From contig NZ_SZVW01000012.1 in the NCBI RefSeq assembly GCF_007655005.1, positions 1-64,000 on the forward strand: a stretch of 64,000 bases of DNA, given 5' to 3'. Of this stretch, positions 7,851 through 18,417 are shown piece after piece. The notes beneath the pieces are model-generated. The model saw only the letters and a list, made by a program, of their open reading frames with translations. It was not told where the DNA came from and did no database searches. Each line of letters begins with the position of its first letter. Position 1 is the stretch's first letter. A program made the translations under genes and the position numbers. This DNA comes from Streptomyces tibetensis. Its GTDB lineage: Bacteria > Actinomycetota > Actinomycetes > Streptomycetales > Streptomycetaceae.

Positions 7851-8698
7851 CAGAACAGCACGCTCATGAAAGCGCCGACCTCCTGGAAGCCGACCCTCGT
7901 GTACGTCCTCCTTGCGGCGGTGTTGAAGTCGTTGACGTACAGGCTCACGACCGGGGCGACGTCGGCGAGGGCGTAGCGCAGGACTGCCGCCATGCCGGGG
8001 GCAGCCAAGCCGGTGCCCCGGTATTCGGGGGCCACCCAGACGCCCTGGATCTGGCAGACGCGGTCCGTCGCGGCGCCGATCTCGGCCTTGAAGACGACCT
8101 TGCCGTCCGCGTCGAAGCGGGCGAAGGCGCGGCCGGAGCCGACGAGTTCGGCGACGCGGGCCTGGTAGAGCAGGCCGCCGTCGCCGGCCAGCGGGGAGAC
8201 GCCGACCTCTTCGGTGAACATGGCCACGCACGCCGGCATGATCGTCTCCATCTCGTCCTTGCGGACGCGACGGACGTAGGGGTCCGGGGTGACGCCGGCC
8301 GGGAGACGGTCGGTGACCATGAGCGGCTGGTGGCGGCGGACGTCGCGGGCCGGGCCCCACTGGGGTTCCAGGAGCCGCCACAAATCGGAGGTGGCGCCGG
8401 AAGGGCCGACGATGGAGGAACAGCGGCGACCGGCCCGGCGGGCGCGGTCGGCGAAGGCGCGGACGGCGCGCGGGCCCGCGCAGATCGGGACCAGGTTGGC
8501 GCCGGCGTAGCAGAGGGAGGTGAGTATGCCGTCCTCGTACCAGCCCCACATCTCACCGCCGAGCCGCCACGGGTCGAGTCCGGCGATCTGAACGCGGGAC
8601 GTCACGAAGGCGTTCGCGACCGGCTCGCGGTCGAGGACGGCGAGCGCGGCGTCCAGGTCGCTCGGTTCGAGGACCCGTGAGGTGGTCTGCGTCAACAC
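7850..8698 (-). CDS. GNAT N-acetyltransferase with N-terminal DUF4081-type domain
   Basis: A 282-residue two-domain protein. The C-terminal half (about 145-282) is a GNAT domain with the CoA loop IQGVWVAPEYRGTGLAAPGM and the ending VSLYVNDFNTAARRTYTRVG. The N-terminal half (SDLDAALAVLDREPVANAFV ... WGWYEDGILTSLCYAG) resembles the DUF4081 domain found fused to GNAT in actinobacteria. The GTG at 8698 has GAGG 8 bp upstream. It lies between ispG and proS, an arrangement I recall from other Streptomyces. Substrate unknown. Confidence 0.87.
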   Translation of the reverse strand: MLTQTTSRVLEPSDLDAALAVLDREPVANAFVTSRVQIAGLDPWRLGGEMWGWYEDGILTSLCYAGANLVPICAGPRAVRAFADRARRAGRRCSSIVGPSGATSDLWRLLEPQWGPARDVRRHQPLMVTDRLPAGVTPDPYVRRVRKDEMETIMPACVAMFTEEVGVSPLAGDGGLLYQARVAELVGSGRAFARFDADGKVVFKAEIGAATDRVCQIQGVWVAPEYRGTGLAAPGMAAVLRYALADVAPVVSLYVNDFNTAARRTYTRVGFQEVGAFMSVLF

Positions 8699-8796
8699 GT
8701 GCGGGCCTCACGAACTGGGGTTGCTGGTCTCCGCACTATAGCTGCGCTGCCTGGGTGAGACGCCTGGGAGCCCGGGAGCGACGGTTTTCCGGCGTC

Positions 8797-8858
8797 TGCG
8801 GGTGCGGTGTGGCTCGGCGCGCAGTTCCCCGCGCCCCTGAAAAGCAGGCACGGGGAAG
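8797..8858. repeat. Dispersed intergenic GC palindrome element, copy 2
   Basis: A GCGCAGTTCCCCGCGCCCCT core within the 177-bp spacer between ispG (stop at 8876) and the GNAT gene. It matches the C-rich half of the other copies in this window and could form an ispG terminator, but the stem here is imperfect (GCAGGCACGGGG on the other arm). Confidence 0.55.
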
Positions 8859-8875
8859 CCGCCGGTCCGTGAAGC

Positions 8876-10033
<1,158 letters not shown>

Positions 10034-10155
10034 CTGCTGTGCAACCCCAAGTCGTGGATCAAGGTCCGGTCCCGTGAGCAGCGGGCTCCGAGCTTCGAGA
10101 TTACGGCACATGCCTCGGGGCGAGCACATCCCACCCGCCGTGCCACCCGATGGGG

Positions 10156-10186
10156 GGCGGCCCGGCGAAAAGCCTGCCGGGCCGCC
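10156..10186 (-). terminator. Intrinsic terminator downstream of rseP
   Basis: Perfect 11-bp stem GGCGGCCCGGC / GCCGGGCCGCC (10156-10166, 10176-10186) with a 9-nt loop, starting 15 bp after the rseP stop. It separates the dxr-rseP transcript from ispG. Confidence 0.85.
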
Positions 10187-10201
10187 GTGAACGCCGTATG
10201 A

Positions 10202-11506
10202 CTAGGAGATTTTCACCGGGTTGACCACGTCTGCGATCAGCACGAGGATCGTGAAGCAGATGAAGATCCCCGCGACGACGTAGGCGACCGGCATGAGCTT
10301 CGCCACGTCGAAGGGGCCCGGGTCCGGCCGGCGCAGCACCTTGGCGAGATTGCGGCGCAGCGACTCCCACAGCGCGCCCGCGATGTGACCGCCGTCGAGG
10401 GGCAGCAGCGGGAGCATGTTGAACAGGAACAGCGAGAGATTGAAGCCGGCGACCAGCATCAGGGCCATGGCCAGCTGCTGGGTGGGCGGGATGTCGAGGG
10501 TGAAGATCTCACCGCCGACGCGGGCCGCGCCGACCACGCCCATCGGGGAGTCGGCCTCGCGGGGAGCGCCGTCGAAGGCCGCGTTCCACAGGGCCGGGAT
10601 CTTGCCGGGGAGGGCGGCGAGGGAGTCGACGGCCTCGCCGATCCGGTCGCCCATCCAGGTCACGGAGTCGCCGAAGTCCTGCTTGACCACGCCGGTGGCC
10701 GCGCTGAAGCCGAGGAAGCCGGCGGAGACGTACTGGCCCTCGACGATCTGGCCGCTGGAGTCCTTCTTGGCGACCTGGTTGGTGGCGATCTTCGCGTGCA
10801 GGGTGACGTCCTGGCCCTTGCGGTCGACGACGATCGGCACCTCCTTGCCGGGGGTGGCGCGGATCAGGTCGGACAGCTCGTTCCAGTCGTCGGTCTTCAC
10901 CCCGTCGAAGGAGACGATCTTGTCGCCGGCCTTGAGGCCCGCCGCGGCGGCGGGAGCGGCCGGGTCGCCCTTCTCGCACTTGTCGCGGTTCTCGTTCTGC
11001 GCGATGACGCACTGGGAGACCGAGCTGACCGTGGTGGTCTGCTGGGTGATGCCGAAGCCCATCAGGACGGTGAGGAACAGCGCCACCGCCAGGATCAGGT
11101 TCATGAAGGGGCCCGCGAACATCACGATCACGCGCTTCCAGGGGGCGCGCGTGTAGAACATGCGCTTCTCGTCGCCCGGCTGGAGTTCCTCGTAGGCGGC
11201 GGTGCGGGCGTCCTCGATCATGCCGCGCCACGGGGAGGTGGAGCGGGCTTCCATCCGGCCGTCGGGGCCGGGCGGGAACATGCCGATCATGCGGATGTAG
11301 CCGCCGAACGGGATGGCCTTGATGCCGTACTCCGTCTCGCCCTTGTTGCGCGAGAAGATCGTGGGCCCGAAGCCGACCATGTACTGCGGCACGCGGATGC
11401 CGAAGAGCTTGGCGGTGGACAGGTGCCCCAGCTCGTGCCACGCGATCGAGACGAGCAGGCCGACCGCGAAGAGGACTATGCCGAGGATGAACATCAGGGT
11501 CGTCAT
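10202..11506 (-). CDS. rseP: Site-2 (RIP) zinc metalloprotease, M50 family
   Basis: A 434-residue membrane protease of the RseP/Rip1 type that cleaves substrates such as anti-sigma factors within the membrane. The first TM helix contains the active-site zinc motif HELGH (about residues 24-28), a PDZ domain occupies about 185-260 (AAGLKAGDKIVSFDGVKTDD), and the last TM region contains the third zinc-ligand motif NMLPLLPLDGGH. At least four TM segments are visible (1-22, about 125-150, about 360-385, about 410-432). The start overlaps the dxr stop by 4 bp (ATGA), so the two are translationally coupled. Which sigma factor pathway it serves cannot be told. Confidence 0.95.
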   Translation of the reverse strand: MTTLMFILGIVLFAVGLLVSIAWHELGHLSTAKLFGIRVPQYMVGFGPTIFSRNKGETEYGIKAIPFGGYIRMIGMFPPGPDGRMEARSTSPWRGMIEDARTAAYEELQPGDEKRMFYTRAPWKRVIVMFAGPFMNLILAVALFLTVLMGFGITQQTTTVSSVSQCVIAQNENRDKCEKGDPAAPAAAAGLKAGDKIVSFDGVKTDDWNELSDLIRATPGKEVPIVVDRKGQDVTLHAKIATNQVAKKDSSGQIVEGQYVSAGFLGFSAATGVVKQDFGDSVTWMGDRIGEAVDSLAALPGKIPALWNAAFDGAPREADSPMGVVGAARVGGEIFTLDIPPTQQLAMALMLVAGFNLSLFLFNMLPLLPLDGGHIAGALWESLRRNLAKVLRRPDPGPFDVAKLMPVAYVVAGIFICFTILVLIADVVNPVKIS

Positions 11507-12759
11507 GCACGGGCCTCCGCCGTCTGTGCCGCCAGTTCCCGGGCCCGGGTCCGCGCCCAGGTCTCCGCTTCGAGGACGTCCGACACCGTGAGCGAGGTTC
11601 CCGCACGCGGGGTTCCGTGCTCCTCGACGACCCGGGTGACGGTGTCCATGATCCCGTTGAAGGGCAGTGCCCCCTGACGGAATGCCTCCACGCTCTCCTC
11701 GTTGGCCGCGTTGAACACCGCCGGGGCGGTGCCCGCGAGCTCGCCCACGTGCCGGGCGAGGTTCACCGAGGGGAAGGCCTCGTTGTCGAGCGGGAAGAAC
11801 TCCCAGGTCGAGGCCTTGCTCCAGTCGAAGGTGGGGGCGGCGTCGGGCACGCGCTCGGGCCAGCCGAGGCCGATGGCGATGGGCCCGCGCATGTCGGGCG
11901 GGGTCGCCTGGGCCAGTGTCGATCCATCCGTGAACTCAACCATCGAGTGGACATACGACTGGGGATGCACGACCACCTCAATGCGGTCGAAGGGAATGTC
12001 GTAGAGGAGGTGTGCCTCGATGACCTCCAGGCCCTTGTTGACGAGGGTCGCGGAGTTGATCGTGATGACCGGGCCCATGGCCCAGGTGGGGTGCGCGAGG
12101 GCGTCCTCGACGGTGACGCTCGCGAGCTCGGCCTTGGTGCGGCCGCGGAAGGGGCCGCCGGAGGCGGTGACGACCAGCTTGCGGACGTCGGCGCGGGTGC
12201 CCGCGGCCAGGGCCTGGAAGAGGGCGGCGTGCTCGGAGTCGACCGGGATGATCTGCCCGGGCTTGGCGAGGGCCTTGACCAGCGGGCCGCCGACGATGAG
12301 CGACTCCTTGTTGGCGAGCGCCAGGGTGCGGCCCGCCTCCAGGGCGGCCAGGGTCGGGGCGAGTCCGATGGAGCCGGTGATGCCGTTCAGGACGGTGTGG
12401 CAGTCGGACGCCGCCAGGTGGGTGGCCGCGTCCGGGCCGGCGAGGAGCTCGGGGAGCGGCTCGCCGGGGCCGTACTGCGCGGTGAGCGCCTCGCGCAGGG
12501 CCGGTACGACGTCCTCGCGGGCGACCGCTACCGTCCGCACCCGCAGCCGGTACGCCTGCTCGGCGAGGAGGGCGATCCGGCCGCCGTTGGCCGAGAGGCC
12601 GGTGACCCGGAACCGGTCGGGATTGCGCAGCACGAGGTCGATGGCCTGGGTGCCGATGGACCCGGTGGAGCCGAGGATCACCACGTCCTTGGGACCGTCG
12701 CCCGCGACCGGGTCGTAGACGAGGTGCGGGTCGGCGAGGGGGGCTGGACTGTCGCTCAT
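11503..12759 (-). CDS. dxr: 1-deoxy-D-xylulose 5-phosphate reductoisomerase
   Basis: Dxr converts DXP to 2-C-methyl-D-erythritol 4-phosphate with NADPH, the committed MEP-pathway step. The 418-residue product has the nucleotide-binding loop GSTGSIGTQAIDLV (about residues 33-46), LALANKESLIVGG, the metal-site segment VDSEHAALFQ, the substrate loop ASGGPFRG, and the HPTWAMGPVITINSATLVNK region. The ATG at 12759 has GGAG five bases upstream and fits the family; upstream in-frame codons lack a ribosome site. It forms a coupled pair with rseP. The 97-bp gap to the acyl-CoA dehydrogenase gene leaves room for its own promoter. Confidence 0.97.
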   Translation of the reverse strand: MSDSPAPLADPHLVYDPVAGDGPKDVVILGSTGSIGTQAIDLVLRNPDRFRVTGLSANGGRIALLAEQAYRLRVRTVAVAREDVVPALREALTAQYGPGEPLPELLAGPDAATHLAASDCHTVLNGITGSIGLAPTLAALEAGRTLALANKESLIVGGPLVKALAKPGQIIPVDSEHAALFQALAAGTRADVRKLVVTASGGPFRGRTKAELASVTVEDALAHPTWAMGPVITINSATLVNKGLEVIEAHLLYDIPFDRIEVVVHPQSYVHSMVEFTDGSTLAQATPPDMRGPIAIGLGWPERVPDAAPTFDWSKASTWEFFPLDNEAFPSVNLARHVGELAGTAPAVFNAANEESVEAFRQGALPFNGIMDTVTRVVEEHGTPRAGTSLTVSDVLEAETWARTRARELAAQTAEARA

Positions 12760-12856
12760 TGCTCCATTGTTGCCGTAAGGCCGGTGTGTGAGGACAGCGC
12801 ATCCCCTTCCCGGGGGCGCGCGCCACACCTGCGCACGCCCCCCAGGAAGGCCGGGC

Positions 12857-14797
12857 CTAACGGATCGGCCGGTGGACGTTCTCCTTCTGGCTCGGTCCCG
12901 GTGTCGCGTCCGCGATCCAGGGGCCCTCGCCCGACGGGTCGACGATGCCCTGCTCCAGCCACTCGTACGTGCCGGACAGGACGCCCTTGACGACCTTGCG
13001 GTCGAGGTCGTCGGTGTTGGTCCACAGGCGGGTGAAGAGCTCTTCGATCCGGATGCGGGACTGGCGGCAGAAGACGTCGGCGAGCTGGTAGGCCTCGCGG
13101 CCGTGGTCGCCCTGGCTGCGCAGGAGCTCCGCCCGCACGCAGGACGCGCTCATGGCGAACAGTTCGGCGCCGATGTCGACGATCCGGCCGAGGAAGCCCT
13201 GCTTGGACTCCATCCGGCCCTGCCAGCGGGACATGGCGTAGAAGGTGGAGCGGGCGAGCTTGCGGGCGGTGCGCTCGACGTAACGCAGGTGGCCGGAGAG
13301 GTCCACGTCGCGTTTGAACTCCCCGTAGGAGGCGGGCAGCTGGCCGGGGCCGGCGACCAGTTTCGGCAGCCACTTGGCGTAGAAGACGCCCGCGTTCGCA
13401 CCCGCCCTGGCCTTGTCACCCAGGGACTTCTCGGGGTCGATGAGGTCGCCGGCGACCGAGAGGTGGGCGTCGACGGCCTCACGCGCGATCAGCAGGTGCA
13501 TGATCTCGGTGGAGCCCTCGAAGATGCGGTTGATGCGCAGGTCGCGCAGGAGCTGCTCGGCCGGGACGCCGCGCTCGCCGCGGGCCCGCAGGGAGTCGGC
13601 CGTCTCGAAGCCGCGGCCGCCGCGGATCTGGACGAGTTCGTCGGCCATCGTCCAGGCCATCTCGGAGGCGTACAGCTTGGCGAGGGCGCCCTCGATGCGG
13701 ATGTCGTTGCGGTCCTCGTCGGCCATCTGCGAGGCCAGGTCGGTGACGGCCTCCAGGGCGAAGGTGGTGGCCGCGATGAAGGAGATCTTGGAGCCGACCG
13801 CCTCGTGGTGCGCGACGGGCTTGCCCCACTGCTCGCGGGCCGCCGACCACTCGCGGGCGATCTTCAGGCACCACTTGCCGGCCGCGACACAGGAAGCGGG
13901 CAGGGAGAGCCGCCCGGTGTTGAGGGTGGTCAGGGCGATCTTCAGGCCCTGGCCCTCCTCGCCGACCCGGTTGGCGGCGGGGACGCGGACCTGGTGGAAG
14001 CGGGTGACGCCGTTCTCGATGCCGCGCAGGCCCATGAAGGCGTTGCGGTTCTCGACGGTGACACCCGGCGAGTTCGTCTCGACGACGAAGGCGGTGATGC
14101 CGCCGCGGTGGCCCTCGCTCTTCGGAACCCGGGCCATGACGACCAGCAGGTCGGCGACGACGCCGTTGGTGGTCCACAGCTTCACGCCGTCGAGGACGTA
14201 GTCGTCCCCGTCGGGCACGGCCGTGGTGGCCAGGCGGGCCGGGTCGGAGCCGACGTCGGGCTCGGTGAGCAGGAAGGCGCTGATGTCCGTGCGGGCGCAG
14301 CGCGGCAGGAAGCGCTCCCGCTGCTCCTGGGTGCCGAACAGCTTCAGGGGCTGGGGCACACCGATCGACTGGTGCGCGGAGAGCAGCACGCCGATCGCGG
14401 GGCTCGCGGAGCCGGCCAGGGCGAGCGCCTTGTTGTAGTACACCTGCCCGAGGCCGAGGCCGCCGTACTTGGTGTCGATCTTCATGCCGAAGGCGCCGAG
14501 CTCCTTCAGCCCGTCGATCACCTCGTCGGGGATCCGGGCCTCGCGCTCGATGAGGGCCCCGTCGACCTTGGTCTCGACGAAGTCGCGGAGCTTGGCGAGG
14601 AACTCCTCGCCGCGCTGGGCCGCCTCGTCGGCAGGGAGGGGGTGGGGGTGGATGAGGTCGAGCCGGAAGCGGCCGAGGAACAGCTCCTTGGCGAAGCTGG
14701 GCTTGCGCCAGTGCTGTTCCCGGGCGGCCTCCGCCACCTCACGGGCCTCCCGCTCGGTGACGGCGGGACGGGAAGAAGGGGTGGTGGAAGCGGACAT
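12857..14797 (-). CDS. Acyl-CoA dehydrogenase, long form (~646 aa)
   Basis: A flavoenzyme that introduces a 2,3-double bond into acyl-CoA. The 646-residue product has the ACAD core (about 75-460): FAD/substrate motif AFLLTEPDVGSDPARLATTA, the middle beta domain with KLWTTNGVVADLLVVMARV, and the C-terminal helical domain with QIRGGRGFETADSL and the catalytic-Glu signature RIFEGSTEIMHLL. About 180 further residues beyond the core resemble the extension of very-long-chain-type enzymes. The ATG at 14797 follows GAGG at a good distance. It is divergent from the LacI gene across a 349-bp spacer. The acyl chain preference is unknown, and I see no link to the sugar genes. Confidence 0.93.
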   Translation of the reverse strand: MSASTTPSSRPAVTEREAREVAEAAREQHWRKPSFAKELFLGRFRLDLIHPHPLPADEAAQRGEEFLAKLRDFVETKVDGALIEREARIPDEVIDGLKELGAFGMKIDTKYGGLGLGQVYYNKALALAGSASPAIGVLLSAHQSIGVPQPLKLFGTQEQRERFLPRCARTDISAFLLTEPDVGSDPARLATTAVPDGDDYVLDGVKLWTTNGVVADLLVVMARVPKSEGHRGGITAFVVETNSPGVTVENRNAFMGLRGIENGVTRFHQVRVPAANRVGEEGQGLKIALTTLNTGRLSLPASCVAAGKWCLKIAREWSAAREQWGKPVAHHEAVGSKISFIAATTFALEAVTDLASQMADEDRNDIRIEGALAKLYASEMAWTMADELVQIRGGRGFETADSLRARGERGVPAEQLLRDLRINRIFEGSTEIMHLLIAREAVDAHLSVAGDLIDPEKSLGDKARAGANAGVFYAKWLPKLVAGPGQLPASYGEFKRDVDLSGHLRYVERTARKLARSTFYAMSRWQGRMESKQGFLGRIVDIGAELFAMSASCVRAELLRSQGDHGREAYQLADVFCRQSRIRIEELFTRLWTNTDDLDRKVVKGVLSGTYEWLEQGIVDPSGEGPWIADATPGPSQKENVHRPIR

Positions 14798-15025
14798 GAG
14801 GGGCACCTCGCCGCAACTAGGAAGATGGAGGATCGTTTCGTTACCGACCAGTGCTACTGGATCGTTGGTACCCGAATCCGGACGCTCCCACCAGTCCTCG
14901 CGCGTCCGTTCAGCCGAAGGAGGGCGGAGCGCCCCCGGCACTTGTCGCGCGCCTGACGACGGTGTTGCATCGAGATGCCGTCCCGGTGGCGACTCCGGCC
15001 CTGAAAGCACTCGGGGAAATCCGCA

Positions 15026-15039
15026 TCGAAGCGCTTCGA
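15026..15039. promoter_or_regulatory. Probable LacI-family operator O1 (regulator gene, distal)
   Basis: Perfect 14-bp palindrome TCGAAGCGCTTCGA with the central CG of LacI/GalR operators, 108 bp upstream of the LacI gene start. Identical to the core at 30232-30245 and 30391-30404. Confidence 0.8.
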
Positions 15040-15114
15040 CAACCTATGGACACCCACCTCTGCTGGGGCTACTGTCGAACCACCCCCACCCACCCGTATC
15101 AGTTGCGCGCACTG

Positions 15115-15128
15115 TCGAAGCGCTTCAC
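15115..15128. promoter_or_regulatory. Probable LacI-family operator O2 (regulator gene, proximal)
   Basis: TCGAAGCGCTTCAC, which differs from the consensus only in its last two bases. It sits 19-32 bp before the LacI start codon, just upstream of the GGAG, where bound repressor would block transcription of its own gene. Confidence 0.75.
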
Positions 15129-15146
15129 AAGAACTTGGAGAGCTGG

Positions 15147-16169
15147 ATGGTCACCCTCGCCGAGGTCGCCCAGCACGCCGGAGTCTCGGCGAGCACGGTG
15201 AGCTATGTCCTCAGCGGCAAGCGGTCCATCTCCGCGAACACCCGGCAGCGGGTCGAGCGGAGCATCCGCGAGCTCGGGTACCACCCGAACGCCGGGGCCC
15301 GCGCCCTGGCCAGCAGCAAGTCGAACATCATCGCGCTCATGGTCCCGCTGCGCACGGACATGTACGTGCCGGTGATGATGGAGATCGCCATCGCCGTGGC
15401 GACCTCCGCCCGCGCCCACGGGTACGACGTGCTGCTGCTCACCGGCGAGGAGGGCCCCGACGCGGTGCGCCGTGTGGCCGGCAGCGGGCTCGCCGACGGC
15501 ATGATCCTCATGGACGTCGAACTCGACGACGAGCGGCTGCCGCTGCTGCGCGCGACGGACCAGCCGTCCGTGCTGATCGGGCTGCCCGCCGATACCTCGG
15601 GGCTGACCTGCGTCGATCTGGACTTCCGGGCGACGGGCGCGCTGTGCGTGGAGCACCTGGCCAAGCAGGGGCACCAGGACATCGCCGTCATCGGTGAGGC
15701 CCCGGCCGTCTACGAGCGGCACACGGGCTTCGCCGAGCGCACCCTCGAGGGGCTCAGGTCCCGTTCCGGCGAGCTGGGCGTCCGGTTGCTGCACCGGCCG
15801 TGCGAGGGCGGGTACGACGCGATGGCGGTCACCCTCGCCCGGATCCTCGACGAACGCCCCGACACCTCGGGGCTGATCGTGCAGAACGAGTCGGCGATCG
15901 AGCCGCTGCTCGCCTTGCTGCGGCAGCAGGGCAGGGCCGTGCCGGAGGACGTGTCGGTGGTCGCGATCTGCCCCGACCAGGTCGCGATGCAGGCCTCGGT
16001 GCGGCTCACGTCGGTGGCCATCCCCGCCCAGGAGATGGGCCGGCACGCGGTGGACCACCTGGTCGCCAAGCTCGACGGGCGCGCCAGCGACGAGGTCGTG
16101 CTGATCGCGCCCGAGCTGACGGTACGGGGGAGCACGAGTCCGGCGCCGAGCCGGTCGCGGCACCGGTAA
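15147..16169 (+). CDS. LacI-family transcriptional regulator of the glycan locus
   Basis: A 340-residue LacI/GalR repressor. The N-terminal HTH with hinge is MVTLAEVAQHAGVSASTVSY through LSGKRSISANTRQRVERSIR (residues 1-45), followed by LGYHPNAGARALAS, the usual hinge. The rest is a periplasmic-binding-protein-like sugar sensor (about 60-330). The ATG at 15147 has GGAG 8 bp upstream. Two copies of the palindrome TCGAAGCGCTTCGA (one slightly degenerate) lie in its own leader and two more between the solute-binding-protein and GH3 genes, so it is very probably autoregulated and represses the uptake/hydrolase genes until an oligosaccharide is present. The inducer is unknown. It is followed on the same strand by the GH31 gene 185 bp away. 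Confidence 0.92.
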   Translation: MVTLAEVAQHAGVSASTVSYVLSGKRSISANTRQRVERSIRELGYHPNAGARALASSKSNIIALMVPLRTDMYVPVMMEIAIAVATSARAHGYDVLLLTGEEGPDAVRRVAGSGLADGMILMDVELDDERLPLLRATDQPSVLIGLPADTSGLTCVDLDFRATGALCVEHLAKQGHQDIAVIGEAPAVYERHTGFAERTLEGLRSRSGELGVRLLHRPCEGGYDAMAVTLARILDERPDTSGLIVQNESAIEPLLALLRQQGRAVPEDVSVVAICPDQVAMQASVRLTSVAIPAQEMGRHAVDHLVAKLDGRASDEVVLIAPELTVRGSTSPAPSRSRHR

Positions 16170-16354
16170 GCCCGACCGGGCACGCCCAGCAGCACCAGTA
16201 CCGCCAGTACCACCAGGCCACGGCGCGACGGTCGTGGGCCCGACCGTCGGCAGCGCCCTTCCCCCACGCCTCGAACACCCCCACCCGCCTCGAACACCGC
16301 CCTCCTCTCAGGGCACCCCCATGTCCGCACTCCTCCAGGAGCACAGGAGCACGC

Positions 16355-18406
16355 GTGAATCAGCCTGCTGAAACCCAGCCCCAGGTGAGTCTGGCGCAGT
16401 CCTCCCCCACCGTCGGCACGTTCCGTGAGCGGGACGGCGCGCTGGAGTGGAGCGGCCGCCAGGAGACTGTCCGGATCGAGCCGTGGGGTCCGGACGCGGT
16501 CCGGGTGCGTGCCCGGCTCGGCGGCCCGGTCCTGGAAGGGCTCCCGGGCGCCCTGCTCGACGAGGCCCCCGCGACGCCGGCCACGGTGAAGGTCGAGGAC
16601 GGCACCGGTCTGCTGACCGTCGGCGCGCTCACCGTCGAGGTGAGCGCCGAGGGCCTGATCCGCTTCCTGCGCACGGAGGACTCCGCCGAGATCCTCGCCG
16701 AGGACCGCGCCCACTTCTGGTGGCCCGGCTCCCGTCTCTACACGGCCGTCGGCAACGGCCACCACCGCCTGGAGCAGCGCTTCGCCGCCTACGACGACGA
16801 GAAGCTGTACGGCCTCGGCCAGCACCAGCACGGGCGCTTCGACCAGAAGGGCCTGGTGCTGGACCTGGTCCAGCGCAACGCCGAGGTCGGCATCCCGGTG
16901 CTGACCTCCAGCCGCGGCTACACCCTGCTGTGGAACAACCCGGCAATCGGCCGCGTCGAGCTGGCGCACAACGGCACACGGTGGGTCGCCGACTCGGCCC
17001 GGCAGATCGACTACTGGATCACGGCCGGCGATCCGGCCGGCGGCCAGCGCCGCTACAGCGCGGTGACCGGCCGCAGCCCGATGCTGCCGGAGTGGGCGGC
17101 GGGCTTCTGGCAGTGCAAGCTGCGCTACCGCACCCAGGACGAACTCATGGCGGTGGCCCGGGAGTACAAGCGGCGGGGACTGCCCATCTCGGCGATCGTC
17201 TGCGACTTCTTCCACTGGACGCACCTCGGCGACTGGAAGTTCGACCCGAAGGAGTGGCCGGACCCGGCGGCGATGGTGCGCGAGCTGGAGGAACTCGGCA
17301 TCAAGCTGGTGGTGAGCGTCTGGCCGTCGGTGTCGCCGCTGAGCGAGAACCACCCGGTCCTGGAACAGCGCGGCTGGTTCATCGGCACCCAGTACGGGCC
17401 GATGGCGCACGCCGACTGGCCCGACAAGGAGGTCGCCTCCACGGTCCAGGTGGCCTTCTACGACGCCACCAATCCGGACGCCCGGGAGTTCGTGTGGTCG
17501 AAGGTGAAGGAGAACTACCTCGACCCGTACGGCATCACGGCGTTCTGGCTGGACGCCTGCGAGCCGGAGCTGAAGCCGGGCTTCCAGGAGAACCTGCGCT
17601 ACTGGGCGGGACCGGGCCTGGAGGTCGGCAACGCCTACCCGGCGGAGAACGCCCGCACCTTCTACGAGGGCCTGCTCGCCACCGGTGAGGAGGAGATCAT
17701 CACCCTCAACCGCTCGGCGTGGGCGGGCAGTCAGCGCTACGGCGCCGCCCTGTGGTCCGGTGACATCGGCACGGACTTCCCCACCCTGCGCCGCCAGATC
17801 GCGGCCGGCCTCAACACGGCCCTGTCGGGCATCCCGTGGTGGAACACCGACATCGGCGGCTTCCACGGCGGCGACCCGGACGACCCGGCGTACCGGGAGG
17901 TGATGGTCCGCTGGTTCCAGTTCGGCGCACTGTCCCCGCTGATGCGGCTGCACGGCTTCCGCGACCCGGGCATGCCGCTGGGCCCGGCGATGACCGGCGG
18001 CCCGAACGAGGTGTGGTCCTACGGCGAGGAGGCCGGGGCGATCCTGGAGCGGTACCTGCGGCTGCGCGAGCGGCTGAAGCCGTATGTGCTGGACGTCATG
18101 CGGGCGGCCCACGAGGAGGGTCTGCCGGTGATGCGGCCGCTGTTCCTGGAGTTTCCTGAGGATCAGGCGGCTTGGGGGGTCGACGACGCCTATCTGTTCG
18201 GGGCGGATGTCCTGGTCGCGCCGGTACTGACCGCTGGTGCGACGGCTCGTACCGCGTATCTTCCGGCGGGGGCCGTCTGGACCGACGCGTGGACCGGGGA
18301 GACGTACGAAGGTGGGGCCACGGTGACCGTGGAGGCTCCGTTGGACCGGATTCCGTTGTTCCTGCGGGACGGGGCGCGGTTGCCGATCCAGGATGTGCCG
18401 CGGTAG
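16355..18406 (+). CDS. GH31 glycoside hydrolase, probable alpha-xylosidase
   Basis: A 683-residue GH31 enzyme with N-terminal beta-sandwich (about 1-235, ending YWITAGDPAGGQRRYSAVTG), TIM barrel (about 245-570) and C-terminal beta domains. The nucleophile is Asp400 in FWLDACEPEL and the acid/base Asp470 in LWSGDIGTDF. The DACEPE form of the nucleophile motif resembles bacterial alpha-xylosidases more than alpha-glucosidases, which with the GH74/GH12 neighbours suggests removal of xylose side chains from xyloglucan oligosaccharides. No signal peptide, so probably intracellular. The GTG at 16355 is preceded by AGGAGC about 8 bp away. The next gene converges on it across a hairpin. Alpha-glucosidase activity is the main alternative. 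Confidence 0.9.
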   Translation: MNQPAETQPQVSLAQSSPTVGTFRERDGALEWSGRQETVRIEPWGPDAVRVRARLGGPVLEGLPGALLDEAPATPATVKVEDGTGLLTVGALTVEVSAEGLIRFLRTEDSAEILAEDRAHFWWPGSRLYTAVGNGHHRLEQRFAAYDDEKLYGLGQHQHGRFDQKGLVLDLVQRNAEVGIPVLTSSRGYTLLWNNPAIGRVELAHNGTRWVADSARQIDYWITAGDPAGGQRRYSAVTGRSPMLPEWAAGFWQCKLRYRTQDELMAVAREYKRRGLPISAIVCDFFHWTHLGDWKFDPKEWPDPAAMVRELEELGIKLVVSVWPSVSPLSENHPVLEQRGWFIGTQYGPMAHADWPDKEVASTVQVAFYDATNPDAREFVWSKVKENYLDPYGITAFWLDACEPELKPGFQENLRYWAGPGLEVGNAYPAENARTFYEGLLATGEEEIITLNRSAWAGSQRYGAALWSGDIGTDFPTLRRQIAAGLNTALSGIPWWNTDIGGFHGGDPDDPAYREVMVRWFQFGALSPLMRLHGFRDPGMPLGPAMTGGPNEVWSYGEEAGAILERYLRLRERLKPYVLDVMRAAHEEGLPVMRPLFLEFPEDQAAWGVDDAYLFGADVLVAPVLTAGATARTAYLPAGAVWTDAWTGETYEGGATVTVEAPLDRIPLFLRDGARLPIQDVPR

Positions 18407-18417
18407 GTCGTGAGTCG

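Larger units (their letters stand above)
14798..15146. other. Divergent spacer between acyl-CoA dehydrogenase and LacI regulator genes
   Basis: 349 bp with no supportable gene. It contains the two operator-like palindromes at 15026-15039 and 15115-15128 plus a possible half site (ACTGTCGAA at 15071-15079). No convincing sigma-70 hexamers could be assigned by eye. Confidence 0.7.
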